Below are positions 1 to 8,185 of a DNA stretch of 64,000 nt, piece by piece. The notes beneath the pieces were generated by a model. It worked only from the letters and a program-made list of their open reading frames with translations, was not told the DNA's origin and did no database searches. The translations under genes and the position numbers were made by a program. Every line of letters begins with the position of its first letter. Position 1 is the stretch's first letter. Origin of the DNA: Allopusillimonas lactea (GTDB taxonomy: Bacteria; Pseudomonadota; Gammaproteobacteria; Burkholderiales; Burkholderiaceae_B); assembly GCF_021653995.1 (NCBI RefSeq), contig NZ_JAJJOZ010000007.1:124001-188000 (forward strand), in the 5' to 3' direction.

Positions 1-1
1 G

Positions 2-184
2 GAAGGCGCCGCAGTGGCGCAGATATGCCACGAATACGACATGCCCTTTGCAGTGATCCGTACGATTTCAGACCGCGCCGACGACGAGGCCGGACTGGAT
101 TTCAACGCCTTCCTGGAGCAGGTCGCCAGCGTGTATTCAGTGGGTATCATGCGCCGGTTCCTGGCCGTGCGCGCACGGGCGTAG
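2..184 (+). CDS. mtnN: 5'-methylthioadenosine/S-adenosylhomocysteine nucleosidase, C-terminal fragment
   Basis: Only the last 60 codons are in the window; the gene enters from the left edge. The reading frame opens with EGAAVAQICHEY and continues with VIRTISDRADDEA. These match the C-terminal part of MTA/SAH nucleosidases, where the glutamate of MEGAA binds the ribose and the aspartate of SDRAD is the catalytic acid acting on N7 of adenine. The enzyme hydrolyses methylthioadenosine and S-adenosylhomocysteine in methyl-cycle salvage in the cytoplasm. The frame ends in TAG, followed by a 110-base gap to the next gene. The assignment rests on these two motifs only. Confidence 0.85.
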   Translation, partial: EGAAVAQICHEYDMPFAVIRTISDRADDEAGLDFNAFLEQVASVYSVGIMRRFLAVRARA

Positions 185-294
185 GCGAGGCGTATACAGG
201 GAAATCGCCGACGCACGCGGTGCGGGCTGCGGCAAAAACGGCGGGCGTATACTGGGCAACATAACGATCTATACATCAGTGAGGAGTCCCGACT

Positions 295-1941
295 ATGCTG
301 CCCTCCAACCCCGCCACGTATCAGGATACCTGTGAGCGCTTCAGGTGGGACATCCCGCCACGCTACAACATGGGGCACGATGCCTGTGGCAAATGGGCCG
401 AACGCGACCACGGGCGTCTAGCCCTGGTGTTCATCGATGCCCAGGGCGCCGCGCACAACTATTCTTTCGGCCAGATCAACGAGCAGGCCAACCGTTTCGG
501 CAATCTGCTGATGGCAAACGGCGTGCGGCCGGGCGACCGGGTCGGCATCCTGCTGCCCCAGGCGCCTGAAACTGCTTTCGCTCATATTGGCTGCTACAAA
601 ACAGGGTGTATTGCGATCCCGCTGTTTTCGTTGTTTGGTGCCGAGGCCCTGCAATACCGGGTGGGCGACAGCGGCGCGCGCGCGGTGATCACCAACGCGG
701 AAGGCGCTGCAAAGCTCGCCGGCATCCGCGATCAACTGCCCGAATTGGGTGTGATCTTCACGATTGACGGTGCGCAGGCAGGCACGCAGGATCTGCATCG
801 CGAACTCGCGCGCCAGTCCGACGACCTGACGTTGGCTGCAACGACACCGGACGATCCCGCGTTGATCATCTATACGTCGGGCACGACGGGGCAGCCCAAA
901 GGAGCCCTGCATGCGCAACGTGTATTGCTTGGGCATCTGCCCGGCGTGGAAATCTCGCACAATCTGTTTCCCCATGAAGGCGACCGCATGTGGACACCGG
1001 CAGACTGGGCCTGGATAGGCGGGCTGCTGGACGTGTTGATGCCGGCCTGGCATCACGGCATACCGGTGGTGGCGCACCGGTTCCAGAAATTCACGCCAGA
1101 AGCTGCGTTCCAGCTGTTGCAGGACTACGGCGTGCGCAATACATTTTTGCCGCCCACAGCGCTCAAGATGATGCGCAGCGTGGCCAATCCTGAGACGCGC
1201 TGGTCGTACCGCTTGCGTTCAGTGGCCAGCGGCGGCGAATCACTGGGTGCCGAGCTGCTGGATTGGGGGCGGCGCACGTTCGGGCTGACCATCAATGAGT
1301 TCTATGGCCAGACCGAATGCAATATGACGGTGTCGTCGTGTGCAGACCTGATGCCGGTGCGCCCTGGCGCGATCGGGCGGGCGGTGCCGGGGCACCGGCT
1401 TGCCATCATCGACGATGCGGGGCAGGTGCTGCCGACGGGTGAGAGCGGCCATATCGCGGTGCAGCGTCCCGATCCCGTCATGTTCTTGCGCTACTGGAAC
1501 AATGAGAAGGCCACGGCTGGCAAGTTTATTGGCGACTGGCTGGTAACTGGCGACACGGGTCAGATCGACGCCGACGGCTACGTGCATTTCGTGGGTCGCG
1601 CTGACGATGTGATCACCTCAGCGGGCTACCGCATCGGCCCTGGGGAGATCGAAGACTGCATCCTGCAGCACGCGGCCGTGAAGATGGTGGCAGTGGTAGG
1701 CGCGCCCGATGCGCAGCGCACCGAGGTCGTGGTGGCGATCGTTGTGCCGCAGGATGGGGTGCGCGGCAATGCTGCATTGCGCGAAGAGATCCAGAATCAC
1801 GTCAAGACGCGCCTTGCTGCACACGAGTACCCGCGCGAAGTGTACTTTGTGGAAGAGCTGCCCATGACGACCACCGGCAAGGTGGTGCGGCGCGAACTGC
1901 GTCAGCTTGTCGCGCGATGGCGCGAACAGGCCGCAAAATAA
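295..1941 (+). CDS. Acyl-CoA synthetase (AMP-forming, acetyl/medium-chain type)
   Basis: A 548-residue ANL-superfamily ligase that activates a carboxylic acid to its CoA thioester through an acyl-adenylate. The ATP P-loop YTSGTTGQPKG lies near residues 193-203, the adenylate-binding YGQTE near 339, a VTGD motif near 420, and the C-terminal catalytic lysine is K529 in TTTGKVVRRE. The N-terminus (CERFRWDIPPRYN) resembles the acetyl-CoA-synthetase-like group ACSM/AcsA rather than long-chain FadD. The start ATG follows GAGGAG. It sits alone between mtnN and a strong terminator, so it is probably monocistronic. The acid substrate cannot be read from sequence. Confidence 0.88.
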   Translation: MLPSNPATYQDTCERFRWDIPPRYNMGHDACGKWAERDHGRLALVFIDAQGAAHNYSFGQINEQANRFGNLLMANGVRPGDRVGILLPQAPETAFAHIGCYKTGCIAIPLFSLFGAEALQYRVGDSGARAVITNAEGAAKLAGIRDQLPELGVIFTIDGAQAGTQDLHRELARQSDDLTLAATTPDDPALIIYTSGTTGQPKGALHAQRVLLGHLPGVEISHNLFPHEGDRMWTPADWAWIGGLLDVLMPAWHHGIPVVAHRFQKFTPEAAFQLLQDYGVRNTFLPPTALKMMRSVANPETRWSYRLRSVASGGESLGAELLDWGRRTFGLTINEFYGQTECNMTVSSCADLMPVRPGAIGRAVPGHRLAIIDDAGQVLPTGESGHIAVQRPDPVMFLRYWNNEKATAGKFIGDWLVTGDTGQIDADGYVHFVGRADDVITSAGYRIGPGEIEDCILQHAAVKMVAVVGAPDAQRTEVVVAIVVPQDGVRGNAALREEIQNHVKTRLAAHEYPREVYFVEELPMTTTGKVVRRELRQLVARWREQAAK

Positions 1942-1956
1942 GGTTTGAGCTGAAGC

Positions 1957-2000
1957 GGCCTTTCGGGTGCCTGTGCGGCAGCCCGAAAGGCCCTTTTTTT
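1957..2000 (+). terminator. Rho-independent terminator after the acyl-CoA synthetase
   Basis: An 11-bp perfect stem (1957-1967 with 1982-1992, GGCCTTTCGGG / CCCGAAAGGCC), a 14-base loop and a run of T from 1994. It begins 16 bases after the stop codon. Confidence 0.9.
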
Positions 2001-2056
2001 GTTTGCAGCCAACACGCCTGGCTGTACCAGCAGTGGCACCGGGCGTAACGCCCTTT

Positions 2057-2080
2057 GCGAAGGCGAAGGCGAAGGCGAAG
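2057..2080. repeat. Hexanucleotide tandem repeat, GCGAAG x4
   Basis: Four perfect copies of GCGAAG lie in the short gap between the ligase terminator and the 3' end of the symporter gene. It is non-coding here, and slippage could change its length. Confidence 0.8.
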
Positions 2081-2110
2081 CGGGCGCGGGCTTTGCCGCG
2101 CCTGCGTGTC

Positions 2111-3415
2111 TTACAGCGTTTGCAGCCTTGTCTTGCCGTACGGCGTCTTGCGGTTCATGGCTGCCGCGCTGATTGCCGAGATGACCCCGACAATCACGGT
2201 GTACGCCGCGACGAGCCAGGGCTGGCCGTCGTTGGCGTGCATGAGCGCAGTGGCAATCATCGGCGTGATGCCCGAGGCGAAGATGCCCGAAAACTGGTAC
2301 ACGAACGAAATGCCGGTGTAGCGCACATCGGTGTCGAACAACTCGCAGAACAACGCAGCCTCAGGGCCGTACACCGATGCGTACAGGATACCGAACGGGA
2401 TGATGATGGACAGCCAGATCACCATCATGTTGTCACTGTGCGTGGTGATGAGCCAGAACGCGGGCAGCGACGACAGCCCTGTGATCAGCGAGCCCCAGAA
2501 GTACACGCGAGTGCGGCCCAGGCGGTCTGACAGTGCGCCGAAGAAAGGGATGGTGAAGCACATGACGATCGCCGCCGCCATCACGCCCGTCAACGCCTCG
2601 GTGCGGGTCAGATGCAGTGTAGACGTCAGGTAGCTGATGATGAACACGCCGAAGATATTGAAGAACACGCCGTCGATATAGCGCGCGCCCATGCCTTTGA
2701 GGATGTTGGCGGGATAGCGCTTGATCATGTCGACGAAGGGGATCTTGCTTTCGGCATTCTTCTGCTTCACTTTCTCGAACTCGGGGCTTTCCTTGATTGT
2801 CAGGCGGATATACATGCCGACGAATACCAGCAGGGCGGAGAGCAGGAACGCCAGGCGCCAGCCCCAGGATAGGAACTGTTCGTCAGTGAGTGTGGCCGAC
2901 AACAGCGCTACCACGCCCGAGGCCAGGCACAGGCCTGTGGCCAGGCCAACCTGCGGCCACGATGCAAAAAAGCCGCGCTTTTCCTTGGGGGCGTATTCGT
3001 AGGCCATCAGCACGGCACCGCCCCATTCGCCGCCCAGCCCGATGCCTTGCAGGATGCGAGCCAGCAACAGCAGGATGGGTGCCCAGATGCCAATGCTGTC
3101 GTAAGAGGGGATGAGGCCGATCGCTACCGTGGACGCGCCCATGATGATCAGCGTGAGCACCAGCATGCTCTTGCGCCCGATCTTGTCGCCGAAATGGCCG
3201 AAGATTACGCCGCCCAGCGGCCGCGCAACGAAGCCGACTGCGAAGGTGGCGTAGGCGAGCAGCGTGCCGACATAGGCGTCGTCACTCGGAAAGAAGAGGT
3301 GGTTGAAGACCAGGCCGGCAACGACCCCGTATAGAAAAAAATCGTACCATTCGATGGTCGCCCCGATAACGGAGGCGGTGACTACTCTTCTGACTGTTTT
3401 CGCATCTGCGCTCAT
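2111..3415 (-). CDS. MHS-family MFS transporter (metabolite:H+ symporter)
   Basis: A 434-residue major-facilitator protein with about twelve hydrophobic segments. The N-terminal EWYDFFLYG and the loop-2/3 motif with GRKSMLVLTL are typical of the metabolite:H+ symporter family (ShiA, KgtP, ProP relatives), which imports organic acids, betaines or shikimate across the inner membrane. I start it at MSADAK because AGGAGA stands six bases upstream; the longer frame adds 41 arginine-rich residues that do not resemble the family. It runs in the same direction as the GMC oxidoreductase gene upstream of it (146 bases apart), so it may import that enzyme's substrate. The substrate itself is unknown. 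Confidence 0.85.
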   Translation of the reverse strand: MSADAKTVRRVVTASVIGATIEWYDFFLYGVVAGLVFNHLFFPSDDAYVGTLLAYATFAVGFVARPLGGVIFGHFGDKIGRKSMLVLTLIIMGASTVAIGLIPSYDSIGIWAPILLLLARILQGIGLGGEWGGAVLMAYEYAPKEKRGFFASWPQVGLATGLCLASGVVALLSATLTDEQFLSWGWRLAFLLSALLVFVGMYIRLTIKESPEFEKVKQKNAESKIPFVDMIKRYPANILKGMGARYIDGVFFNIFGVFIISYLTSTLHLTRTEALTGVMAAAIVMCFTIPFFGALSDRLGRTRVYFWGSLITGLSSLPAFWLITTHSDNMMVIWLSIIIPFGILYASVYGPEAALFCELFDTDVRYTGISFVYQFSGIFASGITPMIATALMHANDGQPWLVAAYTVIVGVISAISAAAMNRKTPYGKTRLQTL

Positions 3416-3561
3416 AATGTGTCTCCTGGAGTATGAGTTGGGGTCTTCGCCCCGTGTCTGAGATGGGGTATCCCGCCGCTGCGCGCTCATGTCGTCATGG
3501 CGCCCGGCATGCGGCGAGCGTGTGGCGCGGCCCGCCAAAAAGGCCGCGCGGCGCAGCGTTG

Positions 3562-5229
3562 TCAGGCGGCCAGCTTCGAGGGTGGCTGCTTGGTGCGTAC
3601 CACGGAAAGCGGGCGCACGACGTCTTGTTGCGCATCGTTGAGGATGAACTCGCTGGCGCGCTCGGCCACCATGACCACGGGCACGTTGGTGTTGCCCGAC
3701 ACCAGCGTGGGCATGACCGACGCATCGACCACGCGCAGCCCCGGCACGCCATGCACGCGCAGGCGTTCGTCCACCACGGCCAGGGGGTCGTTGGCCCTGC
3801 CCATGCGGGCGGTGCCGGTGGGGTGGAAAATCGTGGCGCCGAACTCGCGGCAGAAGTGCAGGATTTCGTCGTCGGTGTTTACGTCATGACCGGGGCGGAA
3901 CTCACGCTTCATCAACGTGGCCATGGGTTCAGTGGCGGCGATGCGGCGGGCGAACTTCACGCCCGCCACAGCGGTGCGGCGGTCCAGTTCGGTGGACAGG
4001 TAATTGGGCTGCATCGAAGGCGCTTCGAAAGGATCACGCGACTTGATGCGCACATAGCCGCGGGATTCGGGGCGCAACTGGCACACGGAATATGTGCAGC
4101 CCGAGAAGTCGTGCACCTTGCCGCCCGCCAGGTCGGCCGACAGCGTGCCGAAGTGGAACTGGATATCCGGGGTTTCCGACTCGGGCAGGGCGCGGCAGAA
4201 TGCGGCGCCCTGGTTGATGCCGATGGCCATGGGGCCGCCGCGGAAGAGCAGCCAGTGCAGGCCCATGCGCGCCTTGCCCCACATGGTGCGCAACTGGTCG
4301 TTGTTGGTGATGGGCTTGGTCACTTCGTAGATAAGCCGGTGCTGCAGGTGATCCTGAAGGTTCTCGCCGACGCCAGCCAAGTCGCGCACGACAGGGATAC
4401 CGAACTGGCGCAACAGGTTGGCGGGGCCGATGCCCGACAGCTGCATAAGCTGCGGCGACTGCAGCGCGCCCGCGGCGAGGATGACCTCGCGATTGGCGCG
4501 CAGGGTGCGCAGTGTGCCACCCTGGCGGAAGGTGACACCGACGGCGCGGCCTCCTTCCATCAGGATGTGGCTGGCTTGCGCCTCGGTTTCGATGCGCAGG
4601 TTGGGGCGATTGCGCGCCGGGTTCAGATAGGCGACGGCCGTGGAGCAGCGCTTGCCGTTGTGCGTGGTGAGCTGGTAATAGCCCGCGCCCTCTTGGTCGC
4701 CCGTGTTGAAATCGGACACGCGGCGCACGCCGTTGTTGCCTGCCGAGCCAATGAAGGCGTCCACCAGTTCGTGGCGTGTCTTGATTGAGGTTGCATGCAG
4801 CGGGCCTTCGGTGCCGCGGGTGGGGCCGGCGCCCAGGTCATTGGTTTCAAGCTTGCGAAAATACGGCAGGCACTCGTCCCAGCTCCAGCCTTTGTTGCCC
4901 AGCTCAGCCCAACGGTCGTAGTCTTGCTTCTGGCCGCGTACGTAGATCAGGCCATTGATGGAGCTGCAGCCGCCCAAGGTTTTGCCACGCGGCCAATAGA
5001 TCTCGCGGTTGAGCATGTTGGGATCGGGGTCGGTGTAAAAGCCCCAGTTCAACTTCTCGTTGAACATCGTTTTGCCGTAGCCGATGGGGATATGTATCCA
5101 CATGTTCTTGTCGGCTGGGCCTGCCTCGAGCAGGCAAACTGTATGCTTGCCGTTTTCGCTCAGGCGGTTGGCCAGCACACATCCTGCCGAACCCGCGCCA
5201 ACCACGATATAGTCTACTGTCTCTGCCAT
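3562..5229 (-). CDS. GMC-family FAD-dependent oxidoreductase (choline/alcohol dehydrogenase type)
   Basis: A 555-residue glucose-methanol-choline oxidoreductase. The ADP-binding GAGSAGCVLANRLSE is near residue 11, the signature GKTLGGCSSINGL near 85-97, and the C-terminal HPTGTARMG and SGNTNVP motifs carry the active-site histidine and asparagine. Enzymes of this type oxidise alcohols to aldehydes with bound FAD; length and motifs match the BetA / alkyl-alcohol dehydrogenase group. I start it at MAETVDYIVVG, because a further 44 upstream residues are basic and unlike the family. It precedes an MHS transporter on the same strand and is divergent from an IclR regulator, which probably controls both. 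Substrate unknown. Confidence 0.9.
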   Translation of the reverse strand: MAETVDYIVVGAGSAGCVLANRLSENGKHTVCLLEAGPADKNMWIHIPIGYGKTMFNEKLNWGFYTDPDPNMLNREIYWPRGKTLGGCSSINGLIYVRGQKQDYDRWAELGNKGWSWDECLPYFRKLETNDLGAGPTRGTEGPLHATSIKTRHELVDAFIGSAGNNGVRRVSDFNTGDQEGAGYYQLTTHNGKRCSTAVAYLNPARNRPNLRIETEAQASHILMEGGRAVGVTFRQGGTLRTLRANREVILAAGALQSPQLMQLSGIGPANLLRQFGIPVVRDLAGVGENLQDHLQHRLIYEVTKPITNNDQLRTMWGKARMGLHWLLFRGGPMAIGINQGAAFCRALPESETPDIQFHFGTLSADLAGGKVHDFSGCTYSVCQLRPESRGYVRIKSRDPFEAPSMQPNYLSTELDRRTAVAGVKFARRIAATEPMATLMKREFRPGHDVNTDDEILHFCREFGATIFHPTGTARMGRANDPLAVVDERLRVHGVPGLRVVDASVMPTLVSGNTNVPVVMVAERASEFILNDAQQDVVRPLSVVRTKQPPSKLAA

Positions 5230-5398
5230 GATGCGCCACACTCCGATATTATGGGCCGCGCAGGCTGGCCGCCTTGCGTGGGCCCCGCTTTGCATGGCGC
5301 CTGTCTGTCGCGCCGTGCCGGTTTCTTTTGCAGGCAGTGTGTGCGTTTTGTGATGCTTCAACTATAGGGTTAACGCTAAAAAGTTCAGGTGTGGAACG

Positions 5399-5413
5399 GA
5401 AAATATGATTTTC
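5399..5413. promoter_or_regulatory. Candidate IclR-type operator
   Basis: GAAAAT-ATG-ATTTTC is a perfect 6-bp inverted repeat with a 3-base spacer, inside a longer imperfect palindrome (about 5393-5419). It lies between the divergent GMC and IclR genes, 37 bases upstream of the IclR start. It resembles the TGGAAAT..ATTTCCA form known for IclR boxes. Binding is inferred from position and symmetry. Confidence 0.45.
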
Positions 5414-5450
5414 ATTTCAATGGCGGCTCACGGCGCAGGAGATACCCATC

Positions 5451-6230
5451 ATGGATGATGATGGCGCACGGCCGCTGCGTGTGCTGACGGTGCTGGAGCA
5501 GCTTGCCAACACGCAGTATCCGCAGACTTTGGCCCAACTGACTCAGCGCACCGGGCTGCCCAAGACCACGCTGATGCGTATGCTGCATTCGTTGGAAAAG
5601 GCGGCATACGTTGCGCGCATGCCCGGCGATATGGGCTATGCGCCGGGGCCGCGCATCAACCACCTTGCCGCCAGCGTTCTGCGGGCGCCGCATTTCCTGC
5701 GGGCCTGCCGGCATGTATTGGGCCGGCTGGTGGCGATCATCGGCGAGTCCTGTAACCTGACCGCGCCGATGGGCGACGCTGTGCACTACCTGGCCCGGGT
5801 TGAAAGCGCCGAGCCGCTGCGCCTGCAGCTGCACATGGAAATTGGCTCGCATGTGCCGCTGCACTGCACGGCCAGCGGCAAGCTTTTTCTTGCGCTTGCG
5901 CCTGAGCTTCAGCGGCGCCAGATCCTTGACCGCATCGAACTGCCGCGCTATACGCCCAAAACCTTGTGCGATCGCCAGGCCCTTGAACGGGAACTGCGCC
6001 GCATACGCGGGCAGGGCATCGGTGTGGACGACGAAGAGTTCGTACGCGGCATGGTGGCCATCGCAGTGCCGGTGTACGACGACAATGACCAGGTGCTGGC
6101 GGCAATCGCTTGCCATGCGCCCACCGCGCAGCGCACGATGGCCGAACTGCTCGGCTACATCGCGCCGATGCGCGAGGCGGCGCACGAGATGTCGGCGGTG
6201 TTTCGCACCACCGCGCAGGTACGCGATTGA
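5451..6230 (+). CDS. IclR-family transcriptional regulator
   Basis: A 259-residue protein with an N-terminal winged helix-turn-helix (about residues 8-65: LAQLTQRTGLPKTTLMRML) and the IclR effector domain (about 80-250), including the family stretch HCTASGKLFLA and the later GIGVDDEEFVRGM. IclR proteins bind a small-molecule effector in the C-terminal domain and act as repressors or activators of neighbouring catabolic genes. The gene is divergent from the GMC oxidoreductase/symporter pair with a 221-base shared control region that holds a palindrome, so that pair is the likely target. Confidence 0.9.
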   Translation: MDDDGARPLRVLTVLEQLANTQYPQTLAQLTQRTGLPKTTLMRMLHSLEKAAYVARMPGDMGYAPGPRINHLAASVLRAPHFLRACRHVLGRLVAIIGESCNLTAPMGDAVHYLARVESAEPLRLQLHMEIGSHVPLHCTASGKLFLALAPELQRRQILDRIELPRYTPKTLCDRQALERELRRIRGQGIGVDDEEFVRGMVAIAVPVYDDNDQVLAAIACHAPTAQRTMAELLGYIAPMREAAHEMSAVFRTTAQVRD

Positions 6231-6353
6231 GAGGTTGGCGTTGACGAGGCATAGTGGTCGAGGTTAGGCTGGAAATTGAATGTGAACTGGCGGTCGAGCC
6301 AGGCGCCGTAAGGCATCCGCTAAGCGATTGTCACGATCTCACATGGGAAGCCT

Positions 6354-7541
6354 ATGCCGAACATATCCCAGACCGGTCGTTATCTCGTGCTCTTGCACCA
6401 AGACCATCCTCAGGAGGGCATCCAGGCGCTCGCTGATACGACTGGCGTGCGCGTTACCGAGGCAGCGGCGCACAAGGCAGGCGCAACCGTGCTTCCACCC
6501 GAGTGTGCCCTTGTCTTTTCCCGGATAGGTGTAGTGCTGGTACGGTGCGCGCAAGATCGACAGCCGGCGCTGGCTGGGTTGGCCGCGGCAGGCAGCAACA
6601 TTCTGGCGATCGAAGCCGAACGCTTTGTGCATGCGTTGCCTGCCAGGTACCGGCCTGCAAAAGCCGCGCCCTCGTCCACGACTGCGGCTGACACGTGGGG
6701 CGTCCAGGCTGTCGGGGCGGGGCAGTCATCCTATACGGGAAAAGGCATTCGCATTGCCATCCTAGACACTGGATTCGACTTCTCGCACCCCGACTTTGCG
6801 GGCCGCGAAATTGTGTCGCGTTCGTTCGTGCAAGGTGAAGATGCGCAGGACGGCAATGGCCACGGTACACACTGCGCGGGCATCGCCGCCGGCCCGCGTG
6901 TGCCCATAAGTGGCCCGCGCTATGGCGTGGCGGGCGAAGCGCAGCTATACATCGGCAAGGTGCTGGGCAATGAGGGTGGCGGTGGCGACGGCGGCGTACT
7001 CGAAGGCATCAACTGGGCCATTGAGAACAACTGCCAGGTCATCTCGATGTCGCTTGGTAGCGTGACTACGCCCGATCAACCCTATTCGCGTGTGTTCGAA
7101 GAAGTGGCGCGGCGCGCCATGGCGGCGGGCGCAGTGATTATCGCCGCTGCCGGAAACGACAGCGAGCGGCCCGACCACATCGCGCCGGTTGCGCACCCAG
7201 CCAACTGCCCCTCCATCATTGGGGTGGGCGCCATCGACGAGCTGCGCCGTGTGGCGCCATTTTCCAATGGCGGGCTGGTATCCGACGGCGGCAAGGTGGA
7301 CATTGCCGCTCCGGGGGTCGCTGTGTTGTCCGCCTGGCCCGGGCCCCAAGGCTATAACAGCATCAGCGGCACCAGCATGGCCACACCGTTCGTGGCTGGC
7401 GTAGCAGCCCTCTATGCCCAGGCCGGTGCCGCCAACCGCGGCAAAGCCCTGGTTGATGTACTCAAAAACAATGCCACCAAGCTTGACCTCCCACCGCGCG
7501 ACGTCGGCGCCGGTCTGGTGGCCGCACCTCACAAGGCCTGA
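6354..7541 (+). CDS. Cytoplasmic S8 (subtilisin) serine peptidase
   Basis: A 395-residue peptidase with the complete subtilase triad: D138 (AILDTG), H170 (NGHGTHCAG) and S341 (GTSMATPFVAG), with the oxyanion asparagine N268 (AAAGND). Residues 1-105 form an extra N-terminal domain, possibly a built-in propeptide. There is no signal peptide or membrane segment, so it should act inside the cell unless exported by another route. Only 14 bases separate it from a small I9-like protein gene, and a terminator follows both, so the two probably form one transcript. The biological target is unknown. Confidence 0.9.
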   Translation: MPNISQTGRYLVLLHQDHPQEGIQALADTTGVRVTEAAAHKAGATVLPPECALVFSRIGVVLVRCAQDRQPALAGLAAAGSNILAIEAERFVHALPARYRPAKAAPSSTTAADTWGVQAVGAGQSSYTGKGIRIAILDTGFDFSHPDFAGREIVSRSFVQGEDAQDGNGHGTHCAGIAAGPRVPISGPRYGVAGEAQLYIGKVLGNEGGGGDGGVLEGINWAIENNCQVISMSLGSVTTPDQPYSRVFEEVARRAMAAGAVIIAAAGNDSERPDHIAPVAHPANCPSIIGVGAIDELRRVAPFSNGGLVSDGGKVDIAAPGVAVLSAWPGPQGYNSISGTSMATPFVAGVAALYAQAGAANRGKALVDVLKNNATKLDLPPRDVGAGLVAAPHKA

Positions 7542-7555
7542 GCGAACCCGCCATC

Positions 7556-7804
7556 ATGTCTCGCGTCCACATCAACATCATCGTGCAGGAAGCCTGGCGT
7601 CCGCGTTTTCCTCAAGTTGTGGAAAACTGCCGCCGCGCGGGCATAGAGATAGAACACGAGCTGGTCGCCGTCGGCGTCATCACGGGCTCCATCGACAGCG
7701 GCAGGCTGGCTACACTCGCCGTGATCGAAGGCGTTGCCGCCATCGAGCCTGAACGGGATGTTACGGGGTTGCATGGCATCGGAAGCCCGAGGCGCCCTGT
7801 TTGA
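7556..7804 (+). CDS. Small I9-like protein, candidate trans-acting inhibitor or foldase of the S8 peptidase
   Basis: An 82-residue protein without signal peptide or cysteine pairs. Its middle and end (GVITGSIDSGRLATLAVIEG then VAAIEPERDV) have the alternating pattern of the peptidase inhibitor I9 / subtilisin propeptide fold, in which a turn and helix (residues about 45-60) precede a strand with the conserved 'GV..IE.D' ending. It lies directly behind the subtilisin gene. Known I9 domains chaperone folding and then inhibit subtilisins, usually as a cleaved N-terminal part; here the domain would be a separate chain. The family call comes from pattern similarity and context. Confidence 0.6.
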   Translation: MSRVHINIIVQEAWRPRFPQVVENCRRAGIEIEHELVAVGVITGSIDSGRLATLAVIEGVAAIEPERDVTGLHGIGSPRRPV

Positions 7805-7895
7805 GGGCATGGGCGAGAATGCGGTTGATTTGATGCCGTCTGTGCTGCGTGCACACAGCCGGATGTGATTTTTGGGAGAAGCCGTTTCCGTCAAT

Positions 7896-7933
7896 AAAAA
7901 ACGGCTTTACGCAAGCTGCGGAAAGCCGTTTTT
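7896..7933. terminator. Bidirectional terminator between the S8 operon and tRNA-Pro
   Basis: AAAAACGGCTTT (7896-7908) pairs with AAAGCCGTTTTT (7922-7933), leaving a 13-base loop. A-rich and T-rich flanks on both sides suit termination of the peptidase operon on the + strand and of tRNA-Pro on the - strand. Confidence 0.85.
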
Positions 7934-7940
7934 GAATCAA

Positions 7941-8017
<77 letters not shown>

Positions 8018-8137
8018 ACTGAATAAGCGAAGAACTATAACACAGAACGAGAAAGCCTGAGTGCGGTATGCGTATGCTGCACGTGGCATGCGGTATGCGG
8101 CAATTGCGCGCCCCCTATGTAGATAAAGCGGGGCTTT

Positions 8138-8169
8138 GCGACCCGTCTGGTTTGGGACCAGAGGGTCGC
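8138..8169. repeat. Hairpin carrying an inverted 23-base copy of the tRNA-Pro anticodon region
   Basis: GCGACCC (8138-8144) pairs with GGGTCGC (8163-8169) and CTGGT (8147-8151) with ACCAG (8157-8161), making a 12-bp stem with a 5-base loop. Bases 8146-8168 equal the reverse complement of 7968-7990 inside tRNA-Pro. The hairpin lies just downstream of the TerC-like gene on its strand, where it could act as its terminator, though no clear T run follows. Confidence 0.7.
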
Positions 8170-8185
8170 CTGCGCGCATGTGCCG

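Noticed and set aside
3433..4788. Long + strand frame of 451 codons
   Set aside because: It is antisense to the GMC oxidoreductase, whose motifs are clear; the product has no recognisable domain and is rich in His, Gly and Arg as in GC-rich shadow frames.
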